The notes beneath the pieces are model-generated. The model was not told the origin of the DNA and ran no database searches. It saw nothing but the letters and a program-made list of their open reading frames with translations. Source: JBLHUT01 sp047629975 (GTDB taxonomy: Bacteria; Pseudomonadota; Alphaproteobacteria; Rhodobacterales; Rhodobacteraceae). From it: DNA of 41,247 nucleotides. Location: positions 1-41,247 of the forward strand of contig JBLHUT010000002.1 of assembly GCA_047629975.1 (NCBI GenBank), written 5' to 3'. Positions within the stretch are counted from its first letter, which is position 1. Every line of letters starts with the position of its first letter. The translations under genes were made by a program, and so were the position numbers. Shown here one piece after another: positions 24,588-32,497 of this stretch.

Positions 24588-24922
24588 CCTTTGCTGATTT
24601 GCTGGTCCATTACCTGAGCTGGTTCTTCTTTGTTTCGGGGTCGTTTTTTGTGATTGTCGGCGCGGTAGGAACCGTTCGGCTGCCCGATTTCTGGTCGCGG
24701 ATGCACGCGGCCTCCATCACCGATTCGGCGGGAATGATCCTGATGTTGCTTGGCATGGTGCTTCAGGCGGGCCTGACGCTTGTTGCGGTAAAGCTTTTGA
24801 TCATCGGCGTGTTCTTGTTCATAACCGGCCCGACGGCGACACATGCCGTGGCAAACGCCGCGTTCGTGTCGGGATTGCGCCCGAAAGAGGCCGAGGGCCT
24901 GAAAGCACCAGACGCAGACTAA
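24584..24922 (+). CDS. mrpG: Na+/H+ antiporter subunit G (MrpG/MnhG)
   Basis: This 112-residue protein has three membrane helices. The conserved motif GAVGTVRLPDFWSRMHAASITDSAG is the MrpG signature. It sits after mrpF with an ATGA overlap, keeping the E-F-G order seen in most Mrp operons. About 50 bp then separate it from the DUF4040 gene, the only loose junction in the operon before the small-protein region. Confidence 0.93.
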   Translation: MTFADLLVHYLSWFFFVSGSFFVIVGAVGTVRLPDFWSRMHAASITDSAGMILMLLGMVLQAGLTLVAVKLLIIGVFLFITGPTATHAVANAAFVSGLRPKEAEGLKAPDAD

Positions 24923-24971
24923 CCCGAAATACCCGTTTCAAACGGGCCCTCACAGCAACGGCGGACGCGAC

Positions 24972-25547
24972 ATCGAAACCTTTATCAACATAGCACTGTT
25001 TACCATGCTGGTGATGACTGCGATCGCTGTTGTCCGGATGCGCAATCTTTTTGCAATGGTCATGTTGTCAGGCGTCTTCAGTATGCTGTCAGCGCTGTTG
25101 TTTGTGACATTGGATGCCGTTGACGTGGCCTTTACCGAAGCCGCCGTCGGTGCGGGTATTTCGACCGTTTTGATGCTTAGCACGCTGGCGCTGACGTCAC
25201 GGCGCGAATTGCCCTCAAAGCATTCACCGGCTGTGCCTTTGTTCGTGGTGATCGTGACAGGGGCGGCGTTGATCTATGGCACTTTGGACATGCCGAATTT
25301 TGGCAGCCCCACTGCCCCTGCGCAGGTTCATGTTGCCCCTGACTACCTGAAGCGCAGCGTGCATGAAATCGGCGTTCCGAATGTCGTTACAGCCATTCTG
25401 GCAAGTTATCGGGGCTATGACACTTTGGGTGAAACAGCTGTGGTGTTCACGGCCGGTATCGGCGTGCTGATGCTGATCAACGGGCTGCGCCGCCGCCGCC
25501 GCAGCAAAGATGACGAAGATTTCCCTGAAAAGAGAGGGCCGGGCTAA
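24972..25547 (+). CDS. DUF4040/MbhD-like subunit (split MrpA C-terminal module); start unclear
   Basis: This protein of 180-190 residues corresponds to the C-terminal membrane module of MrpA (DUF4040, MbhD/MbhE-like), here encoded alone. It contains MVMLSGVFSMLSALLF and DAVDVAFTEAAVGAGISTVL, the core DUF4040 signature with conserved acidic residues. A second part has NVVTAILASYRGYDTLGETAVVF, the MbhE-like motif. The first ATG is at 25005, but the frame upstream encodes the start of the first helix (ETFINIALFT), as in homologs I recall. No ATG, GTG or TTG precedes it back to the mrpG stop, so I give the ATC at 24972 as a guess. It ends in a TAATG overlap with mrpB. Confidence 0.85.
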   Translation: METFINIALFTMLVMTAIAVVRMRNLFAMVMLSGVFSMLSALLFVTLDAVDVAFTEAAVGAGISTVLMLSTLALTSRRELPSKHSPAVPLFVVIVTGAALIYGTLDMPNFGSPTAPAQVHVAPDYLKRSVHEIGVPNVVTAILASYRGYDTLGETAVVFTAGIGVLMLINGLRRRRRSKDDEDFPEKRGPG

Positions 25548-25987
25548 TGCATCACCATCTTATCCTGCGGGTAATCACCAAACTTCTGGTCGGAACGATC
25601 TTTTTGTACGCCTTTTACGTCCAGTTTCATGGGGATTACTCCCCGGGAGGCGGCTTTCAGGCCGGTGCGATCATGGCCGTGGGCTTTATAATTTATGGTG
25701 TCGTGTTCAGCCTGTCCCATGTTCAACGGGTTTTTCCGCCGTGGCTTGTTCACAAGCTTATGGCGATTGGCGTGCTGCTTTACGCGGGCACAGGTGTCTT
25801 TAGCCTTTTGACCGGTTTCGAGTACCTTGATTATACCGCAATCAGCCCGCAGCATCCCGAGAGTGGGCAACATTATGGCATTTTGCTCGTGGAAGCGGGT
25901 GTCGGCATCACTGTTACAGCCGTTCTGGTCGCTGTTTATTATGCATTCGCCGCGCGCACGCCGCTTATCAGCGACGAGGAATGGTAA
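25547..25987 (+). CDS. mrpB: Na+/H+ antiporter subunit B (MrpB/MnhB)
   Basis: This 146-residue protein has four membrane helices. Its segments VQFHGDYSPGGGFQAGAI and HYGILLVEAGVGITVTAVLV are the classical MnhB signature, with the conserved acidic residue in the latter. The ATG overlaps the DUF4040 stop and its own stop overlaps the mrpC start by one base. In Mrp complexes MrpB sits beside the MrpA C-terminal module; here that neighbour is the separate DUF4040 protein. Confidence 0.93.
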   Translation: MHHHLILRVITKLLVGTIFLYAFYVQFHGDYSPGGGFQAGAIMAVGFIIYGVVFSLSHVQRVFPPWLVHKLMAIGVLLYAGTGVFSLLTGFEYLDYTAISPQHPESGQHYGILLVEAGVGITVTAVLVAVYYAFAARTPLISDEEW

Positions 25988-26424
25988 TGGAAAACGGGTT
26001 TTCTTTCGAGTATGTCGTCGGGCATATGAACTACTGGCTGTTTATCGTTTTGATGATGACGGGCCTCTACATCGTTGTTGCCAAAGGCAATCTGGTAAAA
26101 AAGATCGTTGGATTGAATATCTTTCAAACCTCGGTTTTCATGCTCTATATTTCCATCGGCAAGGTCTCTGGCGGCACCGCTCCGATTTTTCCGCTCGATA
26201 TGAACGTCGACCCTGATGTCGCCTATTCCAACCCCTTGCCCCATGTTCTGATCCTGACGGCGATTGTTGTAGGGGTTGCGACGACGTCGCTTGGCCTTGC
26301 GTTGATCGTTCGCATCCGAGAGGAATATGACACGATCGAGGAAGAGACCATTCTGGACATTGAGCAAAAGATAGCGAGCGCGGAACGCCGTCGCCATGGT
26401 GACGCAATGGGCGGGCGGGCTTGA
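25987..26424 (+). CDS. mrpC: Na+/H+ antiporter subunit C (MrpC/MnhC, NuoK-like)
   Basis: This 145-residue protein is homologous to NuoK of complex I. It has three helices with LFIVLMMTGLYIVVAKGNLV and VGLNIFQTSVFMLYISIG, followed by the MrpC-type insert DPDVAYSNPLPHVLILTAIV. The cytoplasmic tail is long and charged (EEYDTIEEETILDIEQ), longer than in many MrpC proteins. The ATG at 25987 overlaps the mrpB stop; an in-frame ATG six bases earlier is less likely. Confidence 0.92.
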   Translation: MENGFSFEYVVGHMNYWLFIVLMMTGLYIVVAKGNLVKKIVGLNIFQTSVFMLYISIGKVSGGTAPIFPLDMNVDPDVAYSNPLPHVLILTAIVVGVATTSLGLALIVRIREEYDTIEEETILDIEQKIASAERRRHGDAMGGRA

Positions 26425-27950
26425 TGGCAACTGAAGTGCTGCAGTACGAAGCTCTGACGCTGATGGATCATCTGCCGATCCTGCAAATTATCGTCCCCTT
26501 TCTTGCGTCGCCGTTGTGTGTTCTGATCGGGCTGCGCAAGTACGCCTTTCCTATTACTTTTCTGGCGAGTGCTGTCTCGTTTGTGATTGCCGCTCTTATG
26601 TTGATGCAGGTCATCGACGGCGGCTATATCTCGTACGAGATCGGCGGGTGGGCCCCGCCACTCGGGATCGAATACCGTGTCGATGCTGCAAACGCTTTTG
26701 TATTGCTTTTGGTGGCAGGTATCAGCACCCTTGTGCTTCCCTATGCCCTCGAGAGCATCAAGACAGAGATACCCGCCCACCAGCATACATTGTTTTATGC
26801 GTTGTTCCTGATGTGTTTTACGGGGTTGATGGGCGTCGTTATCACGGGTGACGCGTTCAACGTCTTTGTGTTCCTCGAAATATCCTCGCTCGCGACATAT
26901 GTGTTGATTGCGCAAGGGTCTTACCGCGACAAACGCGCCCTGACTGCGGCCTATGACTACCTCATCATGGGGACAATCGGGGCTACGTTCTTTGTTATCG
27001 GGCTTGGAATGTTGTTCATGGCAACCGGCACGCTGAACATGGCCGATCTTGCGGACCGTATCGTCGATCAAGGCGCAAACCGGACCGTATTGGCAGGATT
27101 TGCCTTTATCATCGTTGGAATGGGCCTGAAGGTTGCAGTCTATCCGATGCACCTTTGGTTGCCCAACGCTTATACCTATGCACCGACGGCCGTTACCACG
27201 TTCCTTGCGGCCACCGCGACCAAGGTTGCGATCTATGTGATGTTGCGGTTCATGTTCTCGGTCTTTCAGCCAACATTTCTGTTCGAGATCAACACGCTTG
27301 AGTTCATCATACTGCCGCTGGCGATCATCGCGATGTTTGTGGCCTCTTTCATTGCGATTTTCCAGTCCGACCTGAAACGCATGCTTGCCTATTCAAGTAT
27401 TGCACAAATCGGATACATGCTGCTGGGCATCGCGTTTTTGTCGGAAACAGGGCTGACCGCGACCCTTGTTCACATGTTCAACCACGGCATCACAAAAGCC
27501 GCTTTGTTCATGGGGGCCGGCATTTTCGTCCTGCGTATGGGCGGCTCGTTTTACGACGATATCAAAGGCGCCGGAAAGACCCTGCCGTGGACAAGCGCCG
27601 CGATGGTGATCGGGGGGCTGAGCCTGATCGGTGTTCCCGGCACGGCGGGCTTTGTCAGCAAATGGGTTCTTGTGCAGGCCGCATTGGAGCGGGGCTGGTG
27701 GCCGGTCGCCGTGCTGGTGGTTGCGTCCTCGCTTCTGGCGGTGATATACATCTGGCGCGTGATCGAAACACTCTACATCGCCCAACCAACAGGCAAACGC
27801 CCCCCGAAGGAGGCACCACTCAGCATGCTGGTGCCGCTGTGGATCATGGCGTTGGCCTGTATCTATTTCGGCTTTGACACGGACATCACGCTTGGCGCCT
27901 CCCGCACAGCAGCCCAAGGGTTGCTTGCCGGATCCGCTGGCATGCAATAG
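26424..27950 (+). CDS. mrpD: Antiporter subunit D, first ND5-like subunit (MrpD)
   Basis: This 508-residue polytopic protein is of the complex-I ND2/ND4/ND5-like family. GDAFNVFVFLEISSLATYVL carries the conserved TM5 Glu, and VGMGLKVAVYPMHLWLPNAY followed by TYAPTAVTTFLAATATK holds the TM7 Lys and broken-helix region that mark proton-translocating subunits. The Lys of SDLKRMLAYSSIAQIGYM is also kept. Start by TGATG overlap with mrpC. It would exchange protons for cations within the Mrp complex at the inner membrane. It is the first of three such subunits in the operon. Confidence 0.93.
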   Translation: MATEVLQYEALTLMDHLPILQIIVPFLASPLCVLIGLRKYAFPITFLASAVSFVIAALMLMQVIDGGYISYEIGGWAPPLGIEYRVDAANAFVLLLVAGISTLVLPYALESIKTEIPAHQHTLFYALFLMCFTGLMGVVITGDAFNVFVFLEISSLATYVLIAQGSYRDKRALTAAYDYLIMGTIGATFFVIGLGMLFMATGTLNMADLADRIVDQGANRTVLAGFAFIIVGMGLKVAVYPMHLWLPNAYTYAPTAVTTFLAATATKVAIYVMLRFMFSVFQPTFLFEINTLEFIILPLAIIAMFVASFIAIFQSDLKRMLAYSSIAQIGYMLLGIAFLSETGLTATLVHMFNHGITKAALFMGAGIFVLRMGGSFYDDIKGAGKTLPWTSAAMVIGGLSLIGVPGTAGFVSKWVLVQAALERGWWPVAVLVVASSLLAVIYIWRVIETLYIAQPTGKRPPKEAPLSMLVPLWIMALACIYFGFDTDITLGASRTAAQGLLAGSAGMQ

Positions 27951-27963
27951 GGCGGGCAGTATC

Positions 27964-29430
27964 GTGGACACAAACACAGCCATTCTGCTGACCATGATCA
28001 TTCCCGCGCTTGCGGTGGTGACCAATCTGGTTTTCCGCAATTCGCCTGATTTGCGCGACGGTCTAACGCTTGCGGCGGCGGTTGCGACCTTTGCGCTGGT
28101 GCTGACCATCCTGTTCAACGAAGGCAACGGCACATCCGAGACTTTCGTCCTGTTGACCGTCATGCCCGGCCTTGACCTTGCGTTCAACGTAGAGCCTTTG
28201 GGGCTGTTGTTTGCCATCGTGGCATCGGGCTTGTGGATCGTGACCCACCTGTACGGCATCGGGTACATGCGCGGCAATCACGAGGACGATCACGCGAGGT
28301 TCTTTGCCTGTTTCGCCTTTTCGATTTCGGCTGTTATGGGCATTGCCTTTGCGGCCAACATGTTCACTTTGTTCCTGTTTTACGAGGCACTGACCCTGTC
28401 TACCTATCCGCTGGTGGCGCACAAGGGCACCGCCGAGGCAAAGCGCGGGGCGCGCACCTATCTGGGTATCCTGATCGGCACCTCGATCGGGCTGCAACTG
28501 GTGGCGATTGTCTGGACCTTCTCGATCACCGGCACGCTTGATTTCACCAAAGGCGGCATCCTCGAGGGTCACATTGCCGGTCCGATGGTTGCGGTACTCC
28601 TTGCCCTTTATGCCTTTGGCATCGGCAAGGCAGCCTTGATGCCGTTCCACCGCTGGCTACCGGCGGCCATGGTGGCCCCGACGCCTGTCAGTGCGCTGTT
28701 GCACGCGGTCGCCGTGGTCAAGGCCGGTGTTTTCACCATGCTCAAGGTCGGCGTTTACATCTTTGGCATCGACTTTCTGGCACAGACGGGTGCTTCGGTC
28801 TGGCTGATGTGGCTGGCGGCCTTCTCGATTATCGCCGCCTCGGTTGTGGCTATGACCAAAGACAATCTGAAGGCACGGCTTGCCTATTCCACGGTGAGCC
28901 AGCTGTCCTACATCACCCTTGGCATGGCGCTTGCGACCTCGATGGGCGTGCTGGGCGGCGGCATGCATATCGCGATGCACGCGATGGGCAAGATCACGCT
29001 CTTTATGTGTGCCGGTGCAATTTACGTCGCGACCCATAAAACGAATATCAGCCAGATGACCGGCCTTGGACGCATCATGCCGATCACGTTCGGCGCGTTC
29101 CTGATCGGCTCGCTGTCCATCATCGGCTTGCCGCCGCTTGGCGGATCATGGAGCAAATGGCTGTTGGTCATGGGGGCCGCCGACACAGGCGAGTGGATCA
29201 TGATCGCGGTGTTGATGATCAGTTCGCTGCTGAACGTCGCCTATCTGTTGCCGATCGTTGGCAAAGGGTTCTTTTTGCGCGACCCCTCTCCGGATGCCCC
29301 GACACGGATGGACGACGGCCCCGTTCTGGTCTGGCTCCCACCGGCGGTGACCGCGTTCGGGTGCATTTTGCTGTTTTTCTATGCCGGCACCATTCAGGCC
29401 TTTCTGGCCCCGATCGTAGCGGCAAATTGA
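27964..29430 (+). CDS. Antiporter ND5-like subunit, second copy (MrpD/MrpA-N type)
   Basis: This 488-residue protein of the same family is clearly distinct in sequence from the first. NMFTLFLFYEALTLSTYPLVA keeps the TM5 Glu, and GIGKAALMPFHRWLPAAMVA then PTPVSALLHAVAVVKAGVFT keep the TM7 Lys and the His/Lys region of TM8. KDNLKARLAYSTVSQLSYI is also conserved. I place the start at a GTG (27964), 13 nt after the mrpD stop; an in-frame ATG at 27874 lies inside mrpD. It may take the place of the N-terminal ND5-like part of MrpA, which is otherwise missing from this operon. Confidence 0.9.
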   Translation: MDTNTAILLTMIIPALAVVTNLVFRNSPDLRDGLTLAAAVATFALVLTILFNEGNGTSETFVLLTVMPGLDLAFNVEPLGLLFAIVASGLWIVTHLYGIGYMRGNHEDDHARFFACFAFSISAVMGIAFAANMFTLFLFYEALTLSTYPLVAHKGTAEAKRGARTYLGILIGTSIGLQLVAIVWTFSITGTLDFTKGGILEGHIAGPMVAVLLALYAFGIGKAALMPFHRWLPAAMVAPTPVSALLHAVAVVKAGVFTMLKVGVYIFGIDFLAQTGASVWLMWLAAFSIIAASVVAMTKDNLKARLAYSTVSQLSYITLGMALATSMGVLGGGMHIAMHAMGKITLFMCAGAIYVATHKTNISQMTGLGRIMPITFGAFLIGSLSIIGLPPLGGSWSKWLLVMGAADTGEWIMIAVLMISSLLNVAYLLPIVGKGFFLRDPSPDAPTRMDDGPVLVWLPPAVTAFGCILLFFYAGTIQAFLAPIVAAN

Positions 29431-29440
29431 GGAGAGGCTG

Positions 29441-29809
29441 ATGGATACGCACACACCTGCCCCAAAGACCGCCCCCGAAGACACCTCGGGGTATCCCTTT
29501 CTGGGACGGCTGTTCCATCAACTCGATCAACCCGGCCGCCCGAACCAGATTTTCCGGGGCTTGGCGGGGCTTTGCGTTCTGTTGTTCGGGCTGGATTTTA
29601 CTTATGACAAGTACGGTCATTTCGCTGTCGAGTACCTCCCCGGAGTTTACGGCGTTTTTGGACTGGTGATGTTTACCGTCATGATCTTTGTCGCCAAGGC
29701 GGTGCGCAGCCTGCTGAAGCGTCCCGAGGGGTATTACGGCGACAAAAGTGTCGATACCGAAGACTACCCCGCGGACCAGCTGGAAAAGGTGAACCACAAT
29801 GGCGCTTGA
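29441..29809 (+). CDS. Small membrane protein of the antiporter operon, unknown function
   Basis: This 122-residue protein has a Pro/Thr-rich N-terminus, a middle region with two hydrophobic segments (LAGLCVLLFGLDFTY and VYGVFGLVMFTVMIFVAKAV) and an acidic tail. No domain is recognised, and it is not one of the seven standard Mrp subunits. An AGGAG lies just before the ATG, and its end overlaps the third ND5-like gene by 11 nt, so it is translated with the complex. I infer an accessory or assembly subunit specific to this operon type. Confidence 0.8.
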   Translation: MDTHTPAPKTAPEDTSGYPFLGRLFHQLDQPGRPNQIFRGLAGLCVLLFGLDFTYDKYGHFAVEYLPGVYGVFGLVMFTVMIFVAKAVRSLLKRPEGYYGDKSVDTEDYPADQLEKVNHNGA

Positions 29810-31499
29810 CCTGCTCCCGACGTCCTTTATCTTTTTGATTGGCGCGCTTGTTCTGCTGATCCTGCCACAAGGCAAGCCGCGTGCGGCTCTTTTGCTGCTT
29901 TTGCCCGTCGCTGCTGCCGTGCAGGTTTTGACCCTGCCACTGGGCACATTCGCACAGACCCCGTTTTTCGGCCTGACGCTGGACATGATGCGCGTTGACA
30001 AGCTGAGCCGCGTGTTTGCGTTGATGTTCTGTCTCGCGGCATTTCTGGGCAATCTTTATGCGTGGCATGTGCGCGACACGATCCAGCAGGTTGCCGCCCT
30101 GCTTTATGCAGGCTCTGCCATCGGTGCGGTTTTTGCAGGCGATCTGATCACGCTCTTTTTCTATTGGGAGGGCACGGCGCTCGCTTCGGTCTTTCTGATC
30201 TGGGCGCGCCGGACAGAGGGCGCTTACCACACAGGCATGCGGTATCTGATCGTACAAATCAGCTCCGGTGTGATCCTGCTGGCCGGAACGGCCCTGTTTT
30301 ACAGCGAAACCGGTAGCCTTGCATTTGACCGGATGACGCTCGGGTCACTGGCCACATGGCTGATGCTGCTCAGCTTTGGCATTAAATGTGCGTTCCCGCT
30401 GCTGAACAACTGGCTTCAGGACAGTTATCCGGCGGCGACGGTGACGGGCACGGTTATCCTGTCGGCGTTCACCACAAAACTGGCGGTCTACGCTTTGGCG
30501 CGCGGCTTTGCCGGCACGGAAATCCTGATCTATGTCGGCGCGGTCATGGCCGTTGTTCCGATCTTCTTTGCCCTGATCGAAAACGACCTGCGCCGCGTGC
30601 TGGCCTATAGCCTGAACAGCCAACTCGGGTTTATGGTGGTCGGGGTCGGGATTGGCACCGAAATGGCGCTGAACGGAACTGCCTCCCATGCCTTTGCCAG
30701 TATCCTCTACAAGGCGTTGCTGTTTATGACGGTCGGTGCAGTCCTTTTCAGAACCGGCACCTCCAAAGCCTCTGAACTGGGAGGGCTTTACCGGACGATG
30801 CCGCGCACGGCGCTGTTCTGCCTTGTCGGGGCGGCCTCTATTTCGGCGGTGCCGTTGTTCTCGGGGTTTGTGACAAAGTCGCTGATCCTTGATGAAGCCG
30901 CCGCACAGCATTATCCGGTCATCTGGGCGATCCTGATCTTTGCCTCGGTCGGGGCGCTGGCGCATTCAAGCATCAGGGTTCCCTTTGCCGCCTTCTTTTC
31001 GCGCGACAGCGGCAAGCGGCCCGCAGAGGCGCCGATGCACATGCAGCTGGCAATGGGCATCACGGCCCTGTTGTGCATTTTGATCGGTGTCTTCCCCAAG
31101 CCTCTTTATGCCCTGTTGCCCTATGCGGTGGATGCGCACCCTTACACGACAGGCCATGTCGTGGCGCAGTTGCAGCTTTTGGCGTTTGCCTTGCTGGCCT
31201 TTGGCGTGTTGGTGCGTGCGGGTCTCTATCCCACACAAACACGCGGGATCACCCTCGACACCGACTGGAGCTATCGCCGGTTGTTCCCGTGGATCATCAC
31301 TGGCGTGGGGCAGGTCGTGGCAAACACAAGCAACGGATTTAGATCCTTTTGGCTGCGCAAACTGGGCCGCGTCATTGACGGGCTCTATCATTCCTATGGT
31401 CCCGAGGGACGCATGGCACGGGTCTGGCCCACAGGTGCAATGGTGATGTGGATTGCAATCGTGCTTGGGATGACGTTGGTGGTGAGCTTCGCCAGTTAA
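29799..31499 (+). CDS. Antiporter ND5-like subunit, third copy
   Basis: This 566-residue polytopic protein is the longest of the three. GDLITLFFYWEGTALASVFLI keeps the TM5 Glu, and FGIKCAFPLLNNWLQDSYPA then TTKLAVYALARG keep the TM7 Lys and TM8 Lys. ENDLRRVLAYSLNSQLGFMV is the later conserved segment, here with Arg where the other two have Lys. The C-terminus is extended beyond the usual 14 helices and ends with one more hydrophobic segment (GAMVMWIAIVLGMTLVV). It ends the operon, 8 bases before the hairpin at 31507-31542. Confidence 0.9.
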   Translation: MALDLLPTSFIFLIGALVLLILPQGKPRAALLLLLPVAAAVQVLTLPLGTFAQTPFFGLTLDMMRVDKLSRVFALMFCLAAFLGNLYAWHVRDTIQQVAALLYAGSAIGAVFAGDLITLFFYWEGTALASVFLIWARRTEGAYHTGMRYLIVQISSGVILLAGTALFYSETGSLAFDRMTLGSLATWLMLLSFGIKCAFPLLNNWLQDSYPAATVTGTVILSAFTTKLAVYALARGFAGTEILIYVGAVMAVVPIFFALIENDLRRVLAYSLNSQLGFMVVGVGIGTEMALNGTASHAFASILYKALLFMTVGAVLFRTGTSKASELGGLYRTMPRTALFCLVGAASISAVPLFSGFVTKSLILDEAAAQHYPVIWAILIFASVGALAHSSIRVPFAAFFSRDSGKRPAEAPMHMQLAMGITALLCILIGVFPKPLYALLPYAVDAHPYTTGHVVAQLQLLAFALLAFGVLVRAGLYPTQTRGITLDTDWSYRRLFPWIITGVGQVVANTSNGFRSFWLRKLGRVIDGLYHSYGPEGRMARVWPTGAMVMWIAIVLGMTLVVSFAS

Positions 31500-31506
31500 C
31501 CTAAAA

Positions 31507-31542
31507 AAGTCCGGATTTACGCGTTTGCACGCCCGGACTTTA
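31507..31542. terminator. Hairpin after the antiporter operon, terminator-like with T-tracts on both sides
   Basis: Nine-base arms aaagtccgg (31507-31515) and ccggacttt (31534-31542) pair perfectly. Inside, gcgt (31522-31525) pairs with acgc (31530-31533) around a tetraloop. On the plus strand the stem is followed only by ttt from the arm itself; on the minus strand it is followed by six T (complement of 31504-31509). It could end the antiporter transcript and, more strongly, a minus-strand transcript. Confidence 0.6.
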
Positions 31543-31636
31543 CCAATTAGGCCACGCGCATTATGGCTGAACGCTCACGGTCATCTGCGATCCGTCGGCA
31601 GGGCCATTGTATATTCGGTCAGGGATAATTTTCACC

Positions 31637-32470
31637 ATGCAGGACATCACAATCGGCGCACTAACGGTTGGCAACGACCGGCCACTGACACTCATTGCAG
31701 GGCCCTGTCAGCTTGAATCCCTTGATCACGCCCTGACCATAGCACACCGGATGGCCGAGGCCTGCGCGGCGGTCGGTGCCCAATATGTGTTCAAGGCCAG
31801 CTATGACAAGGCCAACCGGACCTCTGTGTCGGGCCGACGGGGTTTGGGGATCGACGCAGGGCTACAGGTGCTGGCCGATGTGCGCGCGCAAGTCGGTTGC
31901 CCTGTTCTGACGGATGTACACGCCCCCGAGCACTGTGCCCTGGCAGCACAAGCTGTCGATATTTTGCAGATACCCGCGTTCTTGTGCCGCCAGACAGACC
32001 TGCTTGTGGCGGCCGGCGAGACAGGTGCCGTCGTGAATGTCAAAAAGGGACAATTTCTTGCGCCTTGGGACATGCCCAATGTCATCGCCAAGATCGAAAG
32101 CACCGGAAACAAAAGGATCCTGCTCACAGAGCGTGGAACGTCGTTTGGATACAACACTCTGGTGACCGATATGCGTGCGCTGCCACAGATGGTCAAAACC
32201 GGCTATCCGGTCGTGATGGACGCCACCCATTCTGTCCAGCAGCCGGGCGGTTTGGGCGGCTCAAGCGGCGGGCAGCGCGAATTTGCGCCTGTTATGGCCC
32301 GTGCAGCCGTGTCGCTGGGTATCGCGGCCGTGTTCATCGAAACCCACGAAGCCCCCGATACCGCCCCCTCGGATGGACCAAACATGATCCCGTTGGACCA
32401 GATGCCTATGCTTTTGCGACAATTGATGGCTTTCGACACTTTGGCTAAACAGAACCCAATCAGATTGTAG
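31637..32470 (+). CDS. kdsA: 3-deoxy-D-manno-octulosonate 8-phosphate synthase
   Basis: This 277-residue TIM-barrel enzyme condenses phosphoenolpyruvate and arabinose 5-phosphate to Kdo-8-phosphate for lipopolysaccharide. Visible motifs are LIAGPCQLES, FKASYDKANRTS, VNVKKGQFLAPWDM, ERGTSFGYN and DATHSVQQPGG. Cys24 in AGPCQLES marks the metal-dependent class, in contrast to the Asn of the E. coli type. The ATG at 31637 is chosen since homologs begin near QDITIG; an upstream TTG at 31607 would add ten residues. It is a normal-length cytoplasmic enzyme. Confidence 0.95.
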   Translation: MQDITIGALTVGNDRPLTLIAGPCQLESLDHALTIAHRMAEACAAVGAQYVFKASYDKANRTSVSGRRGLGIDAGLQVLADVRAQVGCPVLTDVHAPEHCALAAQAVDILQIPAFLCRQTDLLVAAGETGAVVNVKKGQFLAPWDMPNVIAKIESTGNKRILLTERGTSFGYNTLVTDMRALPQMVKTGYPVVMDATHSVQQPGGLGGSSGGQREFAPVMARAAVSLGIAAVFIETHEAPDTAPSDGPNMIPLDQMPMLLRQLMAFDTLAKQNPIRL

Positions 32471-32497
32471 TCGCCCAACACTGAAAGCGAGCCTGCC

